DNA of 64,000 bases from Tolypothrix sp. PCC 7910 (GCF_011769525.1 NZ_CP050440.1:7364001-7428000); one strand, 5' to 3'. Positions 34,292-43,154 are shown, numbered from the stretch's first letter. Numbers and translations are program-made. Notes: a model not told the origin generated them from the sequence alone.

Positions 34292-35251
34292 CTAACGCGC
34301 AGCCGTAGATTCCAAAGTCAAATCTTGGAACATCAAGGTGCTGAGATAACGTTCGCCGAAGGAAGGCTGAATCATCACAATCAGCTTTCCAGCATTTTCA
34401 GGACGCTTCGCAACTTGCAGTGCAGCACACAAAGCCGCACCAGAAGATATCCCTGATAACAAACCTTCTTCTTTTGCTAAACGCCGTCCGTAAGACATCG
34501 CCTGTTCATCGCTGACGCGAATTACTTCGTCAACCAATTCCAACTTCAGAACATCAGGGACAAAGCCAGCGCCAATCCCTTGAATTTTATGCGGCCCGGC
34601 TTCCCCACCAGATAATACAGGACTATTGCTCGGTTCAACTGCGATCGCCTGAAAAGTTGGCTTACGTTGTTTTAGTACTTCTGCAATCCCGGTAATCGTC
34701 CCGCCAGTACCTACACCAGCAATCACAATATCTACTTCACCATCAGTATCCGCCCAAATTTCTTCGGCGGTGGTTTCACGGTGAACCTTGGGATTAGCTA
34801 AGTTGCGGAACTGTTGCAGCATATATGCGTTGGGAGTGTTAGCTACAATTTCTTCCGCTTTGCGAATTGCTCCCCGCATCCCTTCTGGGCCTGGTGTTAA
34901 CTCTAACTTTGCACCATAAGCACGTAACATCGCCCGTCTTTCGTTGCTCATGGTTTCAGGCATTGTCAAAATCAAATTGTAGCCCCGTGCGGCTGCTACC
35001 ATTGCTAAGGCAATCCCTGTATTACCAGAAGTAGGCTCTACTAAAATAGTTTTTCCCGGCTCAATTAAACCATCTGCTTCAGCCGAAAGTACCATATTTA
35101 ACCCAATCCGGTCTTTAACCGAAGCTGCTGGGTTCATACTTTCGAGTTTAGCAACTATCCGTGCTACTGCTCCCTCTGCTTGCGGAATCTTATTCAGTTC
35201 AACTAAAGGAGTTCTTCCAATAAGTTCTGTTACATCTTTAGCAATTCGCAT
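34292..35251 (-). CDS. cysK: Cysteine synthase A (O-acetylserine sulfhydrylase)
   Basis: 319 aa, PLP-dependent fold type II. It makes cysteine from O-acetylserine and sulfide. PLP Lys46 lies in [24 protein letters not shown] is the substrate loop; [10 protein letters not shown] binds the PLP phosphate; GISSGAA is near the C-terminus. Full length with a clear ATG. Monocistronic by position: hairpin repeats at its 3' side and 1.2 kb of empty DNA beyond its start. Confidence 0.95.
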   Translation of the reverse strand: MRIAKDVTELIGRTPLVELNKIPQAEGAVARIVAKLESMNPAASVKDRIGLNMVLSAEADGLIEPGKTILVEPTSGNTGIALAMVAAARGYNLILTMPETMSNERRAMLRAYGAKLELTPGPEGMRGAIRKAEEIVANTPNAYMLQQFRNLANPKVHRETTAEEIWADTDGEVDIVIAGVGTGGTITGIAEVLKQRKPTFQAIAVEPSNSPVLSGGEAGPHKIQGIGAGFVPDVLKLELVDEVIRVSDEQAMSYGRRLAKEEGLLSGISSGAALCAALQVAKRPENAGKLIVMIQPSFGERYLSTLMFQDLTLESTAAR

Positions 35252-36428
35252 TCGTTAACTCCTAAAATCCTAAATTCATTAACAACGCCAGGTATTTTTT
35301 ACTTATAACGGTAATCTTGTATTTTAATCTAGATTCAAGTGTCACTGAGTACATAATTTTTGTACTCTAACTCAACCACAAAATTGCAATGATTCAGATA
35401 GCAATTCTGGCAAATAATCCTATTGACTTTTGAACCACTTTGTCTTTTTGTCCCAGTAATTGTGATAGCAAACTAGTAATTGCTTATTTATGCCTATCTT
35501 TAATTAAAAATTTTCAAGTCAGCCATTCATACCAGGCTTTGACACAAGCAAGCATGAAAATCTATCTTTCTCATGCTTAATGCCCAATGCCCAATGCCCA
35601 TTTTCAAGTAAAATCTTGACTTTTGACAATCTCTTAAGATACCTATATATCTCCCAGAGTTTATATTTAAGTTGGATATTTTTTAGTTTATCTAGAACAA
35701 AATAGCTATTTGCTGAAATTTAATCGATTTTTATATTAATGTAAGATATTATCAGGCAAGAATATTTGTTGAGTACAAATTTTAGCAGCTAAATCACTCG
35801 CTTAAAATATTCTGCAATTAGCTATTTCACAGTATTTCAGATTGAGTACAAACCCACCCGAACCCAACTTCAAAAACACTAGAACGCTACTCAAAAAATA
35901 CTAGTCCCTATACCCCAAATATTTTTTATTATCCTGCTCAGTTAAAATTTTCAGCCTTTGAGTACAAATTTAATAACTTTAATAATTCTGATCCGGCTCC
36001 GATAAACTGCTATTGAGCAACCCTGCTGATATAAAACCTATAGGATTTACGCAGAGATTCCCCTCTACCCCCCAACATTCCCAGGCAACTGTCTGGAGAT
36101 GAAGGGGGGACTTCTTAACCCCCTATTCTTAACTGCATTAAACTCAGTTTTAGGGTGTGAGAGCGTCAGTTCTAGTCCCAAGAATAAATTATTTCAGTAT
36201 GACTGAATACTAATTTGCCATTGCGGATAAATTTAATCATATATTTGAAATGTTAGTTTAAGGGTTGCATCAAATCATCCCCTTTTTTAGTAATTAGTTC
36301 ATGATAAACAATGGAAAAAAAGCTAATTGTTAACTGATAACTTTTTGATTATCAGCAATATTTGTGTAGGTAAATAACAGAAATTATTGTCTTACTGGGT
36401 GCATACTGCCTGGGAAGGGAGAACCAAG
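35252..36428. other. Long intergenic region with recurring TTGAGTACAAA motif
   Basis: 1.18 kb, AT-rich, no gene supported. TTGAGTACAAA-like motifs occur at 35769, 35842 and 35958, with a related GAGTACA..TGTACTC inverted pair at 35347-35367. This could be a repeat family or a regulator's site. The segment 36055-36125 is C-rich and may be a repeat. Confidence 0.5.
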
Positions 36429-36857
36429 ATGAAAGTCAAGCTTTTAAATGTTCTCACAGTCTGTGTAGTTCTTTTAGCTGTGCTATCTCCAGCTTTCTTA
36501 GTATTTAGTATGGTTTGGGGAAAGCATTTAGAGTTAGTAAAGGTACAGAATTCCACCTGTGAAGTAAACAATAATATGAGAGCCGATAGCTTCTTGGTTC
36601 CTCAGTCGGGGGGTGTATACTCCTCTCAATCTCAGCCAAGCATAAACCTCTCTAAGCAAAACCTCCAATCCCATAATTTAACTGTTGTAGAGCAATATCA
36701 ACTAGCAACAATCATGCAATGGTTTTTCTTGCTAACACCTATTTGTGTCGGGTTAGGGATTATTGCTTACGACAGATATCTTGTTTATCGTAATGCTGTT
36801 TTTCAAGAACAAGTTGAAATGCTAGAACGGCTGTGGCAGCAAAGTATCGAACAGTAA
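36429..36857 (+). CDS. Hypothetical two-helix membrane protein
   Basis: 142 aa from the ATG at 36429, chosen because AAGGGAG lies about 6 nt upstream. N-terminal transmembrane helix LLNVLTVCVVLLAVLSPAF (about 5-26), a polar loop of about 65 residues, a second helix MQWFFLLTPICVGLGIIAYD (about 97-116) and a charged cytoplasmic tail with FQEQVEMLERLW. No family recognised. It precedes two small genes on the same strand (45 bp to the next), so a three-gene unit ending at the terminator at 37602 is likely. Confidence 0.65.
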   Translation: MKVKLLNVLTVCVVLLAVLSPAFLVFSMVWGKHLELVKVQNSTCEVNNNMRADSFLVPQSGGVYSSQSQPSINLSKQNLQSHNLTVVEQYQLATIMQWFFLLTPICVGLGIIAYDRYLVYRNAVFQEQVEMLERLWQQSIEQ

Positions 36858-36902
36858 GCAAATTCCAATTTAATTTATTCATTCCCCATCCAAACAAGCA
36901 CC

Positions 36903-37181
36903 ATGACAGAAGAACGCCAACTCCTGTATTTTGATTTAATCGATCAGCTACTCAGATGCCCTAATGGCCAAGAACCAGAAGTATTAGAAGCAAATCCAGA
37001 ATTAATTGATTCGGATTTTGTATATGCAGTGCTAAAAGTGGCAACTGTGTTTGCACATGAAGGTAATCAAGATGGTGCCCAATTCTTATTTTTTCTAGGT
37101 CGTCAATTAGCAAAACAATTGGGTTTGTATCCTGAAACTGAAGCTGCCAATTCTGAAACCGAAGTTTCAACTGAGGAGTAG
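36903..37181 (+). CDS. Hypothetical protein, N-cap of CHAT/TPR proteins
   Basis: 92 aa. The sequence LLYFDLIDQLLRCPNGQEPEVLEANPELID..VYAVLKVATVFAHEGNQDGAQFLFFLGRQLAKQLG resembles the short helical N-terminal region seen on large cyanobacterial TPR-CHAT proteins, here free-standing. That similarity is from memory. The acidic tail is probably disordered. It ends 2 bp before the next gene, so the two are translationally linked. Confidence 0.65.
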   Translation: MTEERQLLYFDLIDQLLRCPNGQEPEVLEANPELIDSDFVYAVLKVATVFAHEGNQDGAQFLFFLGRQLAKQLGLYPETEAANSETEVSTEE

Positions 37182-37183
37182 CA

Positions 37184-37495
37184 ATGCTATTGACTGAAAC
37201 TGACGCTGGACAAATAGCTTTTGAGTTTCTCATGGCTGATTGGAACATCTCAGAACAGGACAGAGAGTGGTTTACAATTAATAATTCTCGTCTGGTTGGT
37301 GAGAGTTGGTATGTTGTAGAACTGGGTCTAGCAGGATTTCCCGATCGCTGGTTTATTCAAGTTTACGATACAGGAGCTTGCGACCCCAATTATACATTTA
37401 TGTCACCAATCCGCGGTTCAGATGGATATGTTGACCTTGTAGATTTACCAGAACTTGTTGCTGAGGTTCTAGTGTCAGAACGCAATGCAAGATGA
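37184..37495 (+). CDS. Hypothetical protein
   Basis: 103 aa, small alpha+beta protein (ESWYVVELGLAGFPDRWFIQVYDTGACDPNYTFMSP). It looks like a SUKH- or Imm-style single-domain protein in length and aromatic content, but I cannot place it in a family. Its ATG lies 2 bp after the stop of the 92-aa gene, which implies co-translation. Followed by a repeat (37545) and a strong terminator (37602-37635). Confidence 0.65.
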   Translation: MLLTETDAGQIAFEFLMADWNISEQDREWFTINNSRLVGESWYVVELGLAGFPDRWFIQVYDTGACDPNYTFMSPIRGSDGYVDLVDLPELVAEVLVSERNAR

Positions 37496-37544
37496 AGGAT
37501 GAAATTATCCTTTGAATTTTGAGTAGAGACGCGGCAGACATGGC

Positions 37545-37569
37545 AGACGCGATTCATCGCGTCTCTACA
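37545..37569. repeat. Dispersed palindrome AGACGCGATTCATCGCGTCT
   Basis: 20-bp palindrome at 37545-37564 followed by CTACA. A degenerate half-copy with GTAGAGACGC lies just before it (37523-37532). Same family as 14522 and 41513. Confidence 0.88.
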
Positions 37570-37601
37570 ATTTTTGACAAAAAAATTAAAAATCAATCTG
37601 G

Positions 37602-37635
37602 AGAGGTGAAAATATTATTTTTCACCTCTTTTTTA
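37602..37635 (+). terminator. Rho-independent terminator
   Basis: AGAGGTGAAAA (37602-37612) pairs with TTTTCACCTCT (37619-37629) across a 6-nt loop; a T-rich tract follows. An 11-bp perfect stem, ending the 36429-37495 gene group. Confidence 0.85.
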
Positions 37636-37701
37636 TTTTGTTTGATGTTCTTAATAATTAACATTTACTTCTAAAGAAGTAATAATAAATGTCATATTTG
37701 A

Positions 37702-38097
37702 ATGACAAATGTATGTTATATTAATAGCGTGATGAACGCTACAGAAATATCAATTGCTATGATTGCCGAAGATATCCTAGCCAAAGAATTTACTAGAGTA
37801 GTAAATCACTATTACCCTAGCGTTGGAGAATTACTTCAAAATTGTCATGTGAAGGTGATTACCTGTTTTTGGGGAAGACCTGCTAGACGTTTGCAATATA
37901 TAGGGATTTATTGTGCTGATGAAATGCTTCCCCAAGTGCAATCTCAAAAAGATGTACTCAGAGAAATAGCAGATAATATGGGATTAGTTCAGGTAGTTTG
38001 TATGAATGCTGATAGATTGCTCCGCGATCCATTGTCAACGTTAAAGCAAAATAACCCCCGCCTGTGGTTGGAATTAAATTGGGTTGCTGCATCTTAA
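37702..38097 (+). CDS. Hypothetical protein
   Basis: Up to 131 aa. Possible starts are ATG 37702, 37732 (MNATEIS) or 37759 (MIAEDIL); no ribosome site decides. The core (about 20-125) is alpha+beta: FTRVVNHYYPSVGELLQNCHVKVITCFWGRPARRLQYIGIYC, with a hydrophobic end. No membrane helix and no recognised family. Isolated on its own between a terminator and the flavin oxidoreductase. Confidence 0.6.
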   Translation: MTNVCYINSVMNATEISIAMIAEDILAKEFTRVVNHYYPSVGELLQNCHVKVITCFWGRPARRLQYIGIYCADEMLPQVQSQKDVLREIADNMGLVQVVCMNADRLLRDPLSTLKQNNPRLWLELNWVAAS

Positions 38098-38153
38098 AAA
38101 ATTACGAGAACGAGTATCTAAGGTAGGCACAAACTGCCCATACCAGCAAATAA

Positions 38154-39155
38154 ATGAAAACAGGACTTTTCTGCAATTACGATAATCATCATCAGGATGC
38201 CCACCGTGCCATCTTAGAACAAGTTGCATTGGTGAAACAGGCGGAAAGCTTAGGTTTTGAAGAAGCCTGGGTAAGTGAGCATCATTTTAGTGAATCCAAT
38301 CTTAGCCCTTCAATGTTGGTGTTAATGGGCCATTTAGCGGCGTTAACTTCAACAATTAAACTAGGCACAGCGGCGGTATTGTTACCGTTTTATAACCCAA
38401 TTAGGGTAGCTGAAGATATTGCCACGCTAGATAATTTATGCAATGGCAGATTGTTATTTGGGATTGCCAAAGGCGGGCCATTTCCCGAACAAAATAAGCA
38501 TTTTGCCACACCAATGGGAGAATCTCGTGCCCAGATGCTAGAGGCAATGGCATTGATTCAAAAGCTTTTATATGAAACAGAAGTATCATTTAATGGGCAA
38601 TATTATCAATGCGATCGCCTGACAATTTACCCCAAACCTTTGCAAGCAGAAATTCCCGTATATGTAGCCACTGGCGATGATGACGGTGTAGGGTTTGCCG
38701 CCAAACATTCCTTTGGCTTAATGGGGGGGCCGCCTTTTTCTCTGCACAGATTGCGGAATACTGTTGCTAAATACCGTGCCTTAAATTCTACTGGTTGTGA
38801 AAACCTAGTACTGACTCGTTTCTTTTATGTTGCCAGGACATACGACGAAGCAGTAACAGAGGCGTTGCCTTTCATCCGCAAATTCAGCAAAAAAATGACA
38901 GCAAATGCAGCTGTTGTCATGCAGAAAAGTTCTACTGGTCATAAGGCATTTGATCGCACCAATATTTGTTTTGATGAAGACTTTTTGATTGAAAATTCAA
39001 TTATTGGTGACGTGCAAACCTGCCGAGACAGAATCAAGAAATTTCAGGATGAATTAAATCTAGGCACGCTGGCAATCAAACCCTCAGCTTGCGATTTGCA
39101 AAAAAACCTGGAGAGTTTGACGCGCTATAACCAAGAGGTGCGGAATTATGTCTAA
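38154..39155 (+). CDS. LLM-class flavin-dependent oxidoreductase
   Basis: 333 aa, luciferase-like monooxygenase (TIM barrel, FMN or F420). The N-terminal FEEAWVSEHHFSESNLSPSMLVLMGHLAA, TSTIKLGTAAVLLPFYNPIRVAEDIATLDNLCNGR and the YPKPLQAEIPVYVA segment are characteristic. Substrate unknown. The next gene starts inside its last codons (8-bp overlap), so the two are co-translated and may act together. Confidence 0.88.
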   Translation: MKTGLFCNYDNHHQDAHRAILEQVALVKQAESLGFEEAWVSEHHFSESNLSPSMLVLMGHLAALTSTIKLGTAAVLLPFYNPIRVAEDIATLDNLCNGRLLFGIAKGGPFPEQNKHFATPMGESRAQMLEAMALIQKLLYETEVSFNGQYYQCDRLTIYPKPLQAEIPVYVATGDDDGVGFAAKHSFGLMGGPPFSLHRLRNTVAKYRALNSTGCENLVLTRFFYVARTYDEAVTEALPFIRKFSKKMTANAAVVMQKSSTGHKAFDRTNICFDEDFLIENSIIGDVQTCRDRIKKFQDELNLGTLAIKPSACDLQKNLESLTRYNQEVRNYV

Positions 39156-39519
39156 GTTACCTTTGTTGCCTCCAGATGATTTACCTCCCAAGGAAATCAG
39201 CAAAATGGATGGTATGTTACATCTGGAGCTAGAACAATCGATTGGCAGATGCTTTTATCAAGCCTGCGATCGCATTACGCAAACATTGTTAGCAAACTGC
39301 CAATGGTATCTCACCAGCAACGCTACTACCTTAATGCTAGTCATTGACTGCCCTGACATCGTTTCCTACTGGCATATAGTCAGCAACGTTCCCCAACTAG
39401 GAAACAGATTAGAAAGGTTTACCACTAACGCCAAAATCCGCGTTTACCCCCCATTTGGCAAAGGCGGGCCATTTGAAATCAGCGTCGGTGAAATCTCTGC
39501 CTATCGAGATTGGTTATAA
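39148..39519 (+). CDS. Hypothetical protein coupled to the LLM oxidoreductase
   Basis: 123 aa. Pro-rich start (LPLLPPDDLPPKE), then an alpha+beta core (HLELEQSIGRCFYQACDRITQTLLANCQWYLTSNATTLMLVIDCPD..YWHIVSNVPQLGNRLERF). The ATG overlaps the end of the oxidoreductase gene by 8 bp. No known family. Possibly an accessory subunit or small partner of the oxidoreductase; that is inference from overlap only. Confidence 0.7.
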   Translation: MSKLPLLPPDDLPPKEISKMDGMLHLELEQSIGRCFYQACDRITQTLLANCQWYLTSNATTLMLVIDCPDIVSYWHIVSNVPQLGNRLERFTTNAKIRVYPPFGKGGPFEISVGEISAYRDWL

Positions 39520-39659
39520 AGGGGCATGGGGCATGGGGCATTGGGCATGGGGTGTTTGGTAATGGGTAATGGGTAATTGGTAATTGCTTTTTCCCTTTAT
39601 CCCCCTCATCTTCCTCATCCTCCTCATCTCCCTTATCCCCAGTCCCCAGTCCCCAGTCC
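39520..39659. repeat. Tandem heptamer repeats
   Basis: GGGGCAT, GGGTAAT and CCCCAGT heptamers in sequence between the convergent genes ending at 39519 and 39660. Confidence 0.85.
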
Positions 39660-40307
39660 CTACCCCTTATAAGCTACCACAGCATAAAACGGATCGCCCC
39701 CTGGTACTCCTAGCCACTGAAGCACAGGCGGGGTGGTTGATTTATGCACAATTACCTCTGGGGTGGAAAATCCTGGGACTGAGGCAAAATAGTTTTTGAC
39801 TAACTCTACTCTCGCTTCTTCGGAAGCATCCCGCCAAGCTTGAATGGCTTTTTGAAAGAACATTCGGTTAGAAAAACTGAGAATTGCTACACCACCGGGT
39901 TTAAGAATGCGGTGGATTTCTGTAAAGACAGCTTCTGGATATTGGATGTATTGTACAGAAACACAGTTGAGCACCGCATCAAATTCTGCATCCTGTAAGG
40001 GTAGCTGGGGATTGGCATTGATGTCTTGCACAAAGTAATGATTTAAACGGGGATTACGTGCTAATTCTTCTGCATTGAGTCCGTGTCCCTCTACATGGGC
40101 AAATTGCATTTCTTCGGGCAGATGAGATACCCAACTGCTCATCATATCCAAGATGCGTGTGTTAGATTTAAGACGATCGCGGTATACATCTGTTAACTGT
40201 TTAATGAACGCTTCATCAACATGGGTGACAAAGCGTGGATAGTTATAAAACAGTTTGTCATTTGTGTCATCTAGCTTTAGGCGTTGATCTGGTTTGAGAA
40301 TCATCAT
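39660..40307 (-). CDS. Class I SAM-dependent methyltransferase
   Basis: 215 aa, Methyltransf_11-like. Motif I region RILDMMSSWVSHLP, the acidic EGHGLNAEELARNPRLNHYFVQD, motif II/III DAEFDAVLNCVSVQYI and HRILKPGGVAILSFSNRMF. The glycine-rich motif I is weak (DMMSSWVS), which is unusual, but the later motifs are clear. The start is ATG 40307 or 40304. Convergent with the upstream hypothetical gene. Substrate unknown. Confidence 0.82.
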   Translation of the reverse strand: MMILKPDQRLKLDDTNDKLFYNYPRFVTHVDEAFIKQLTDVYRDRLKSNTRILDMMSSWVSHLPEEMQFAHVEGHGLNAEELARNPRLNHYFVQDINANPQLPLQDAEFDAVLNCVSVQYIQYPEAVFTEIHRILKPGGVAILSFSNRMFFQKAIQAWRDASEEARVELVKNYFASVPGFSTPEVIVHKSTTPPVLQWLGVPGGDPFYAVVAYKG

Positions 40308-40457
40308 CTTAAATGTCTATTGAGAAGGATTTTTTCCACAACTGAATTTATTTCAGCTAGGATTTGGATCAAATATTTTGTATGCTGCTTTACATATTTT
40401 AAAGTCAGATCACAAATATATGAAATCTCCGACGCTGCATTAAATTCGTACTAATTA

Positions 40458-42386
40458 ATGTCTTACAAAATCCGATTATTCCCGAGTATTTGGCGGCAAA
40501 TCTATCTTTTGACTAGATTGCCTTATATAAGTTTGTTAATTTGGCTACTGCCTTTGTTAATATGTAATTCTGGGCAGAGTAGCTTAATGGCTCATGATGA
40601 AGGCTATTATGCAGGGCGAGCGCGCCAGATGTTTGACTCTGGTGATTGGATAGCTCCTTGGGGAACTGCTCATCATAAAACCCCTGGCCCTTATTGGTTA
40701 ATTGCTACTGCTTATAATTTGTTTGGTGTAAGTGAATTTAGTGCCCGATTTCCGAGTGCGATCGCTAGTATTTTAGCTCTGTTTATTTTATATGAAATTG
40801 GCAAAATTATTGTCGGGAAAAAGGTAGCTTGGCTAGCAGCGACAATTTTGAGCGTGGAATTTCTCTGGCTGCAGTCTAGCCGTTTAGCTGCTCCTGATAT
40901 CCCGATGATTTTATTGGTACTTTTAGCGATTTTATCTTTACTAAAGGCGGAATTAAATCCTAAATATAGCGATTTTTTGCTATTTATTGCTGGCTTGTGT
41001 TTTGGTTTGGGCTTTTTGACGCGCAGCTTTATGATTTTGTTGCCGATGGTGGCTTTATTACCTTATTTAATTAAGGAACATCACCGTCATCATCATCTTG
41101 CTAACCTAAGGTTGTATTTGGGGTTAGCAGTGGGTTTAATTCCGGTATTAGCTTGGCTATGGTTAAGCTGGTTGCGCTATGGTGCTGAGAGTTTTGGGCA
41201 GTTATTAGGGTTTGTGGTAGAACTTGGTTCTGAAGACCGCAACCATAATGGTATATTATTTTATTTCTGGAATATTCCTTTAAAATCTTTCCCCTGGTTC
41301 TTTTTCGCAATTTTAGGCTTGATTGTAGTGCTGCGTCGTCCGATTGCGAATTATCAGTTAATCTTAGTCGGATTTCCCCTGGTTTTATTTACTGAATTGA
41401 GTATTTTCTCTACTCGTCTGTCTCACTATGCGCTTGGCCTTTATCCGTTTATGGCGTTGCTGGCGGCTGTAGGTTTAGATTGGTTGGGCAAAATTTATCA
41501 ATGTAGGCAAATAGACGCGATGAATCGCGTCTCTACAAGCGAAAAATTATTGATACAAAATAACAATTTCTTAGAGGATGGTGAGGGAATCACCACAATT
41601 CAGCCTAGAGGGGTGAGGCTGCTAGCAGATAAGCGCGCCTCTACCCACAATCGACTTCACCCCCAAAGGCATGGAGTTTTTGGGCATAAAGAATGGGGTA
41701 TGGGAGATGGGGAAGAAATTACCAATGCCCAATGCCCAATGCCCAATGCGGCGGGGTGGTTGTCTCTCTTCACCCAGAAGAGGATGAAGTTTCCCGCCGC
41801 TTTCAATAAATTACTTTCATGGATGAGGAAGGCTGAGAAAAATCTGCCGCGTAATCTGAGTTATGGCATTGGCATATTGGGAATTTTACTAATAGCAGTC
41901 AGTATATTTGCGTTAGTTTCTCAAGATGCTTATATTCGCGATCGCACAAATCTTGGCTTCATTTTAGGTTTAGGTTGGCTGATTGTGCCTGTGGTGTGGA
42001 TTGCGCGTCACCGCTTTGGGCAAAAGTTTTTGACTGAAAATTATTGGTTTGCTAGTTGGTTAATTCCCTGCTGGCTAACTTTGGCTACGGCTGGTAGTTT
42101 AGGGCTGTTAAGCGACTATAACCCAACTTTAAAAGCTTTTTTCCAAGACCCTGCGATCGCATCTATTCTGCAAACTCATCCAGTGTCTTTTGTGCAAGTT
42201 TACGATAAAAACTCTGTCTTACTCCATTTCTACACGCCGATTCCAGGGCAAGAAGTAGATTCAATTAGCCAATTACCGACTTCTAGCTATGCTTGGATTT
42301 ACAAACAACAAAATCCTCAATTATCCACGTCTTATCGTATTCTTGCTACACTACAAGAGTATCAGCTGATTCAAGTCCTTCCTTAA
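40458..42386 (+). CDS. ArnT/PMT-type GT-C glycosyltransferase with repeat insertions
   Basis: 642-aa polytopic membrane protein using lipid-linked sugars. The catalytic loop MAHDEGYYAGRARQMFDSGDWIAPW and HHKTPGPYWLIATAYNLFG are typical of GT83/GT39. About eight helices before residue 350 and two or three after 460. Residues about 352-361 are encoded by the AGACGCGATGAATCGCGTCT palindrome (41513-41532) and about 400-451 by a copy of the 150-bp element (41655-41811). The frame is kept through both. Typical relatives lack this hydrophilic stretch of about 110 residues. Confidence 0.85.
   Translation: MSYKIRLFPSIWRQIYLLTRLPYISLLIWLLPLLICNSGQSSLMAHDEGYYAGRARQMFDSGDWIAPWGTAHHKTPGPYWLIATAYNLFGVSEFSARFPSAIASILALFILYEIGKIIVGKKVAWLAATILSVEFLWLQSSRLAAPDIPMILLVLLAILSLLKAELNPKYSDFLLFIAGLCFGLGFLTRSFMILLPMVALLPYLIKEHHRHHHLANLRLYLGLAVGLIPVLAWLWLSWLRYGAESFGQLLGFVVELGSEDRNHNGILFYFWNIPLKSFPWFFFAILGLIVVLRRPIANYQLILVGFPLVLFTELSIFSTRLSHYALGLYPFMALLAAVGLDWLGKIYQCRQIDAMNRVSTSEKLLIQNNNFLEDGEGITTIQPRGVRLLADKRASTHNRLHPQRHGVFGHKEWGMGDGEEITNAQCPMPNAAGWLSLFTQKRMKFPAAFNKLLSWMRKAEKNLPRNLSYGIGILGILLIAVSIFALVSQDAYIRDRTNLGFILGLGWLIVPVVWIARHRFGQKFLTENYWFASWLIPCWLTLATAGSLGLLSDYNPTLKAFFQDPAIASILQTHPVSFVQVYDKNSVLLHFYTPIPGQEVDSISQLPTSSYAWIYKQQNPQLSTSYRILATLQEYQLIQVLP
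41513..41532. repeat. Palindrome AGACGCGATGAATCGCGTCT inside a coding gene
   Basis: Exact match to the intergenic copy at 14522-14541, including CTACAAG after it. It encodes part of the insertion in the glycosyltransferase. Confidence 0.92.
41655..41811. repeat. 150-bp dispersed element inside a coding gene
   Basis: Inverse copy of 20241-20390: CTTCACCCCCAAAGGCATGG, then GAGTTTTTGGGCAT, AATGCCC heptamers, GCGGCGGGGTGG, and finally GTTTCCCGCCGCTTTCAATA. It is translated in frame in the glycosyltransferase. Confidence 0.85.
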
Positions 42387-42434
42387 GATAGATGGCAATC
42401 TACTGTTGCACGCAAATACTAAGTTAGTTAGAAT

Positions 42435-42454
42435 AATATTACGCACACTAAATA
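42435..42454. promoter_or_regulatory. Putative MarR operator 1
   Basis: AATATTACGCACACTAAATA, 10 bp upstream of the marR-type start codon. It matches 17 of 20 bases of the site at 43135-43154. Position over the start suggests autorepression. Confidence 0.55.
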
Positions 42455-42464
42455 ATATAGTGAA

Positions 42465-42932
42465 ATGGTGTCTACATCTAATGAGTTTGAAGTTTTGGAG
42501 TCCTGGCAGCAAGTTCTGGCACCCAACAGTATTGGCTATAGAATTAAGTTGCTCTCACAACTGCTAACTCGCAAGTTTACAGAAAGGCTAGAGCCTTTCG
42601 GATTGACACCATTTCATTGGTTAGTTTTGTGCTGTTTGTGGGAAGAAGATGGTTTACCTACTTCCAGCATTGGCGACAGGCTCAAACAGGTAGGCGGGAC
42701 TTTAACCGGCGTTTTAGATCGGATGGAAGAACGCGGTTTAGTCCGTCGCGAACGCGATGCACACGATCGCCGGATCTGGAGAATTTGGCTAACTGATGCT
42801 GGTAAAGAGCTAGAAACGATATTACCGCCACTAGCCGCAGAATTACGCGATCAAGCCATGTCTGGTATTTCCTACCAAGAGCGCGAATTATTTTCCCAGT
42901 TATTAAATCGGGCGATCGCGAATTTGTCTTGA
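42465..42932 (+). CDS. MarR-family transcriptional regulator
   Basis: 155 aa, winged-helix regulator: SYGI-like N-terminal dimer helices (YRIKLLSQLLTRKFTERLEPFGLTPFHWLVLCCLWEEDGL), recognition helix SIGDRLKQVGGTLTGVLDRMEERGLVRRERDAHDRR, wing and C-terminal dimerisation helix. It probably represses the downstream efflux genes and itself; the repeated operator-like sequence upstream of it and of the HlyD gene supports this. Ligand unknown. Confidence 0.92.
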   Translation: MVSTSNEFEVLESWQQVLAPNSIGYRIKLLSQLLTRKFTERLEPFGLTPFHWLVLCCLWEEDGLPTSSIGDRLKQVGGTLTGVLDRMEERGLVRRERDAHDRRIWRIWLTDAGKELETILPPLAAELRDQAMSGISYQERELFSQLLNRAIANLS

Positions 42933-42964
42933 GGGATTAAATTATGTCTTTCCATCTCTTGTAC

Positions 42965-42984
42965 AGACGCGATTAATCGCGTCT
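42965..42984. repeat. Dispersed palindrome AGACGCGATTAATCGCGTCT
   Basis: Fourth copy of the palindrome family, between the marR-type and HlyD genes, followed by CTCCAA. Confidence 0.88.
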
Positions 42985-43134
42985 CTCCAAAGCTTGCTAT
43001 TCGCGCCACACTTCCAAAATTTCTATCTTTAGTTAAAGCTACCATCACCCACTTGGGTGAAGTACTGTGAAGTTTTGTTTTGGCATAATAATACTACGCA
43101 CACGAAGGGAACGCTAGATGAAGGCAAGTAATTG

Positions 43135-43154
43135 AATATTACGTGTACTAAATA
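43135..43154. promoter_or_regulatory. Putative MarR operator 2
   Basis: AATATTACGTGTACTAAATA, 41 bp upstream of the HlyD gene. Near-copy of the site before the marR-type gene. A weaker third match (AATAATACTACGCACACGAA) lies at 43086-43105. Confidence 0.55.
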
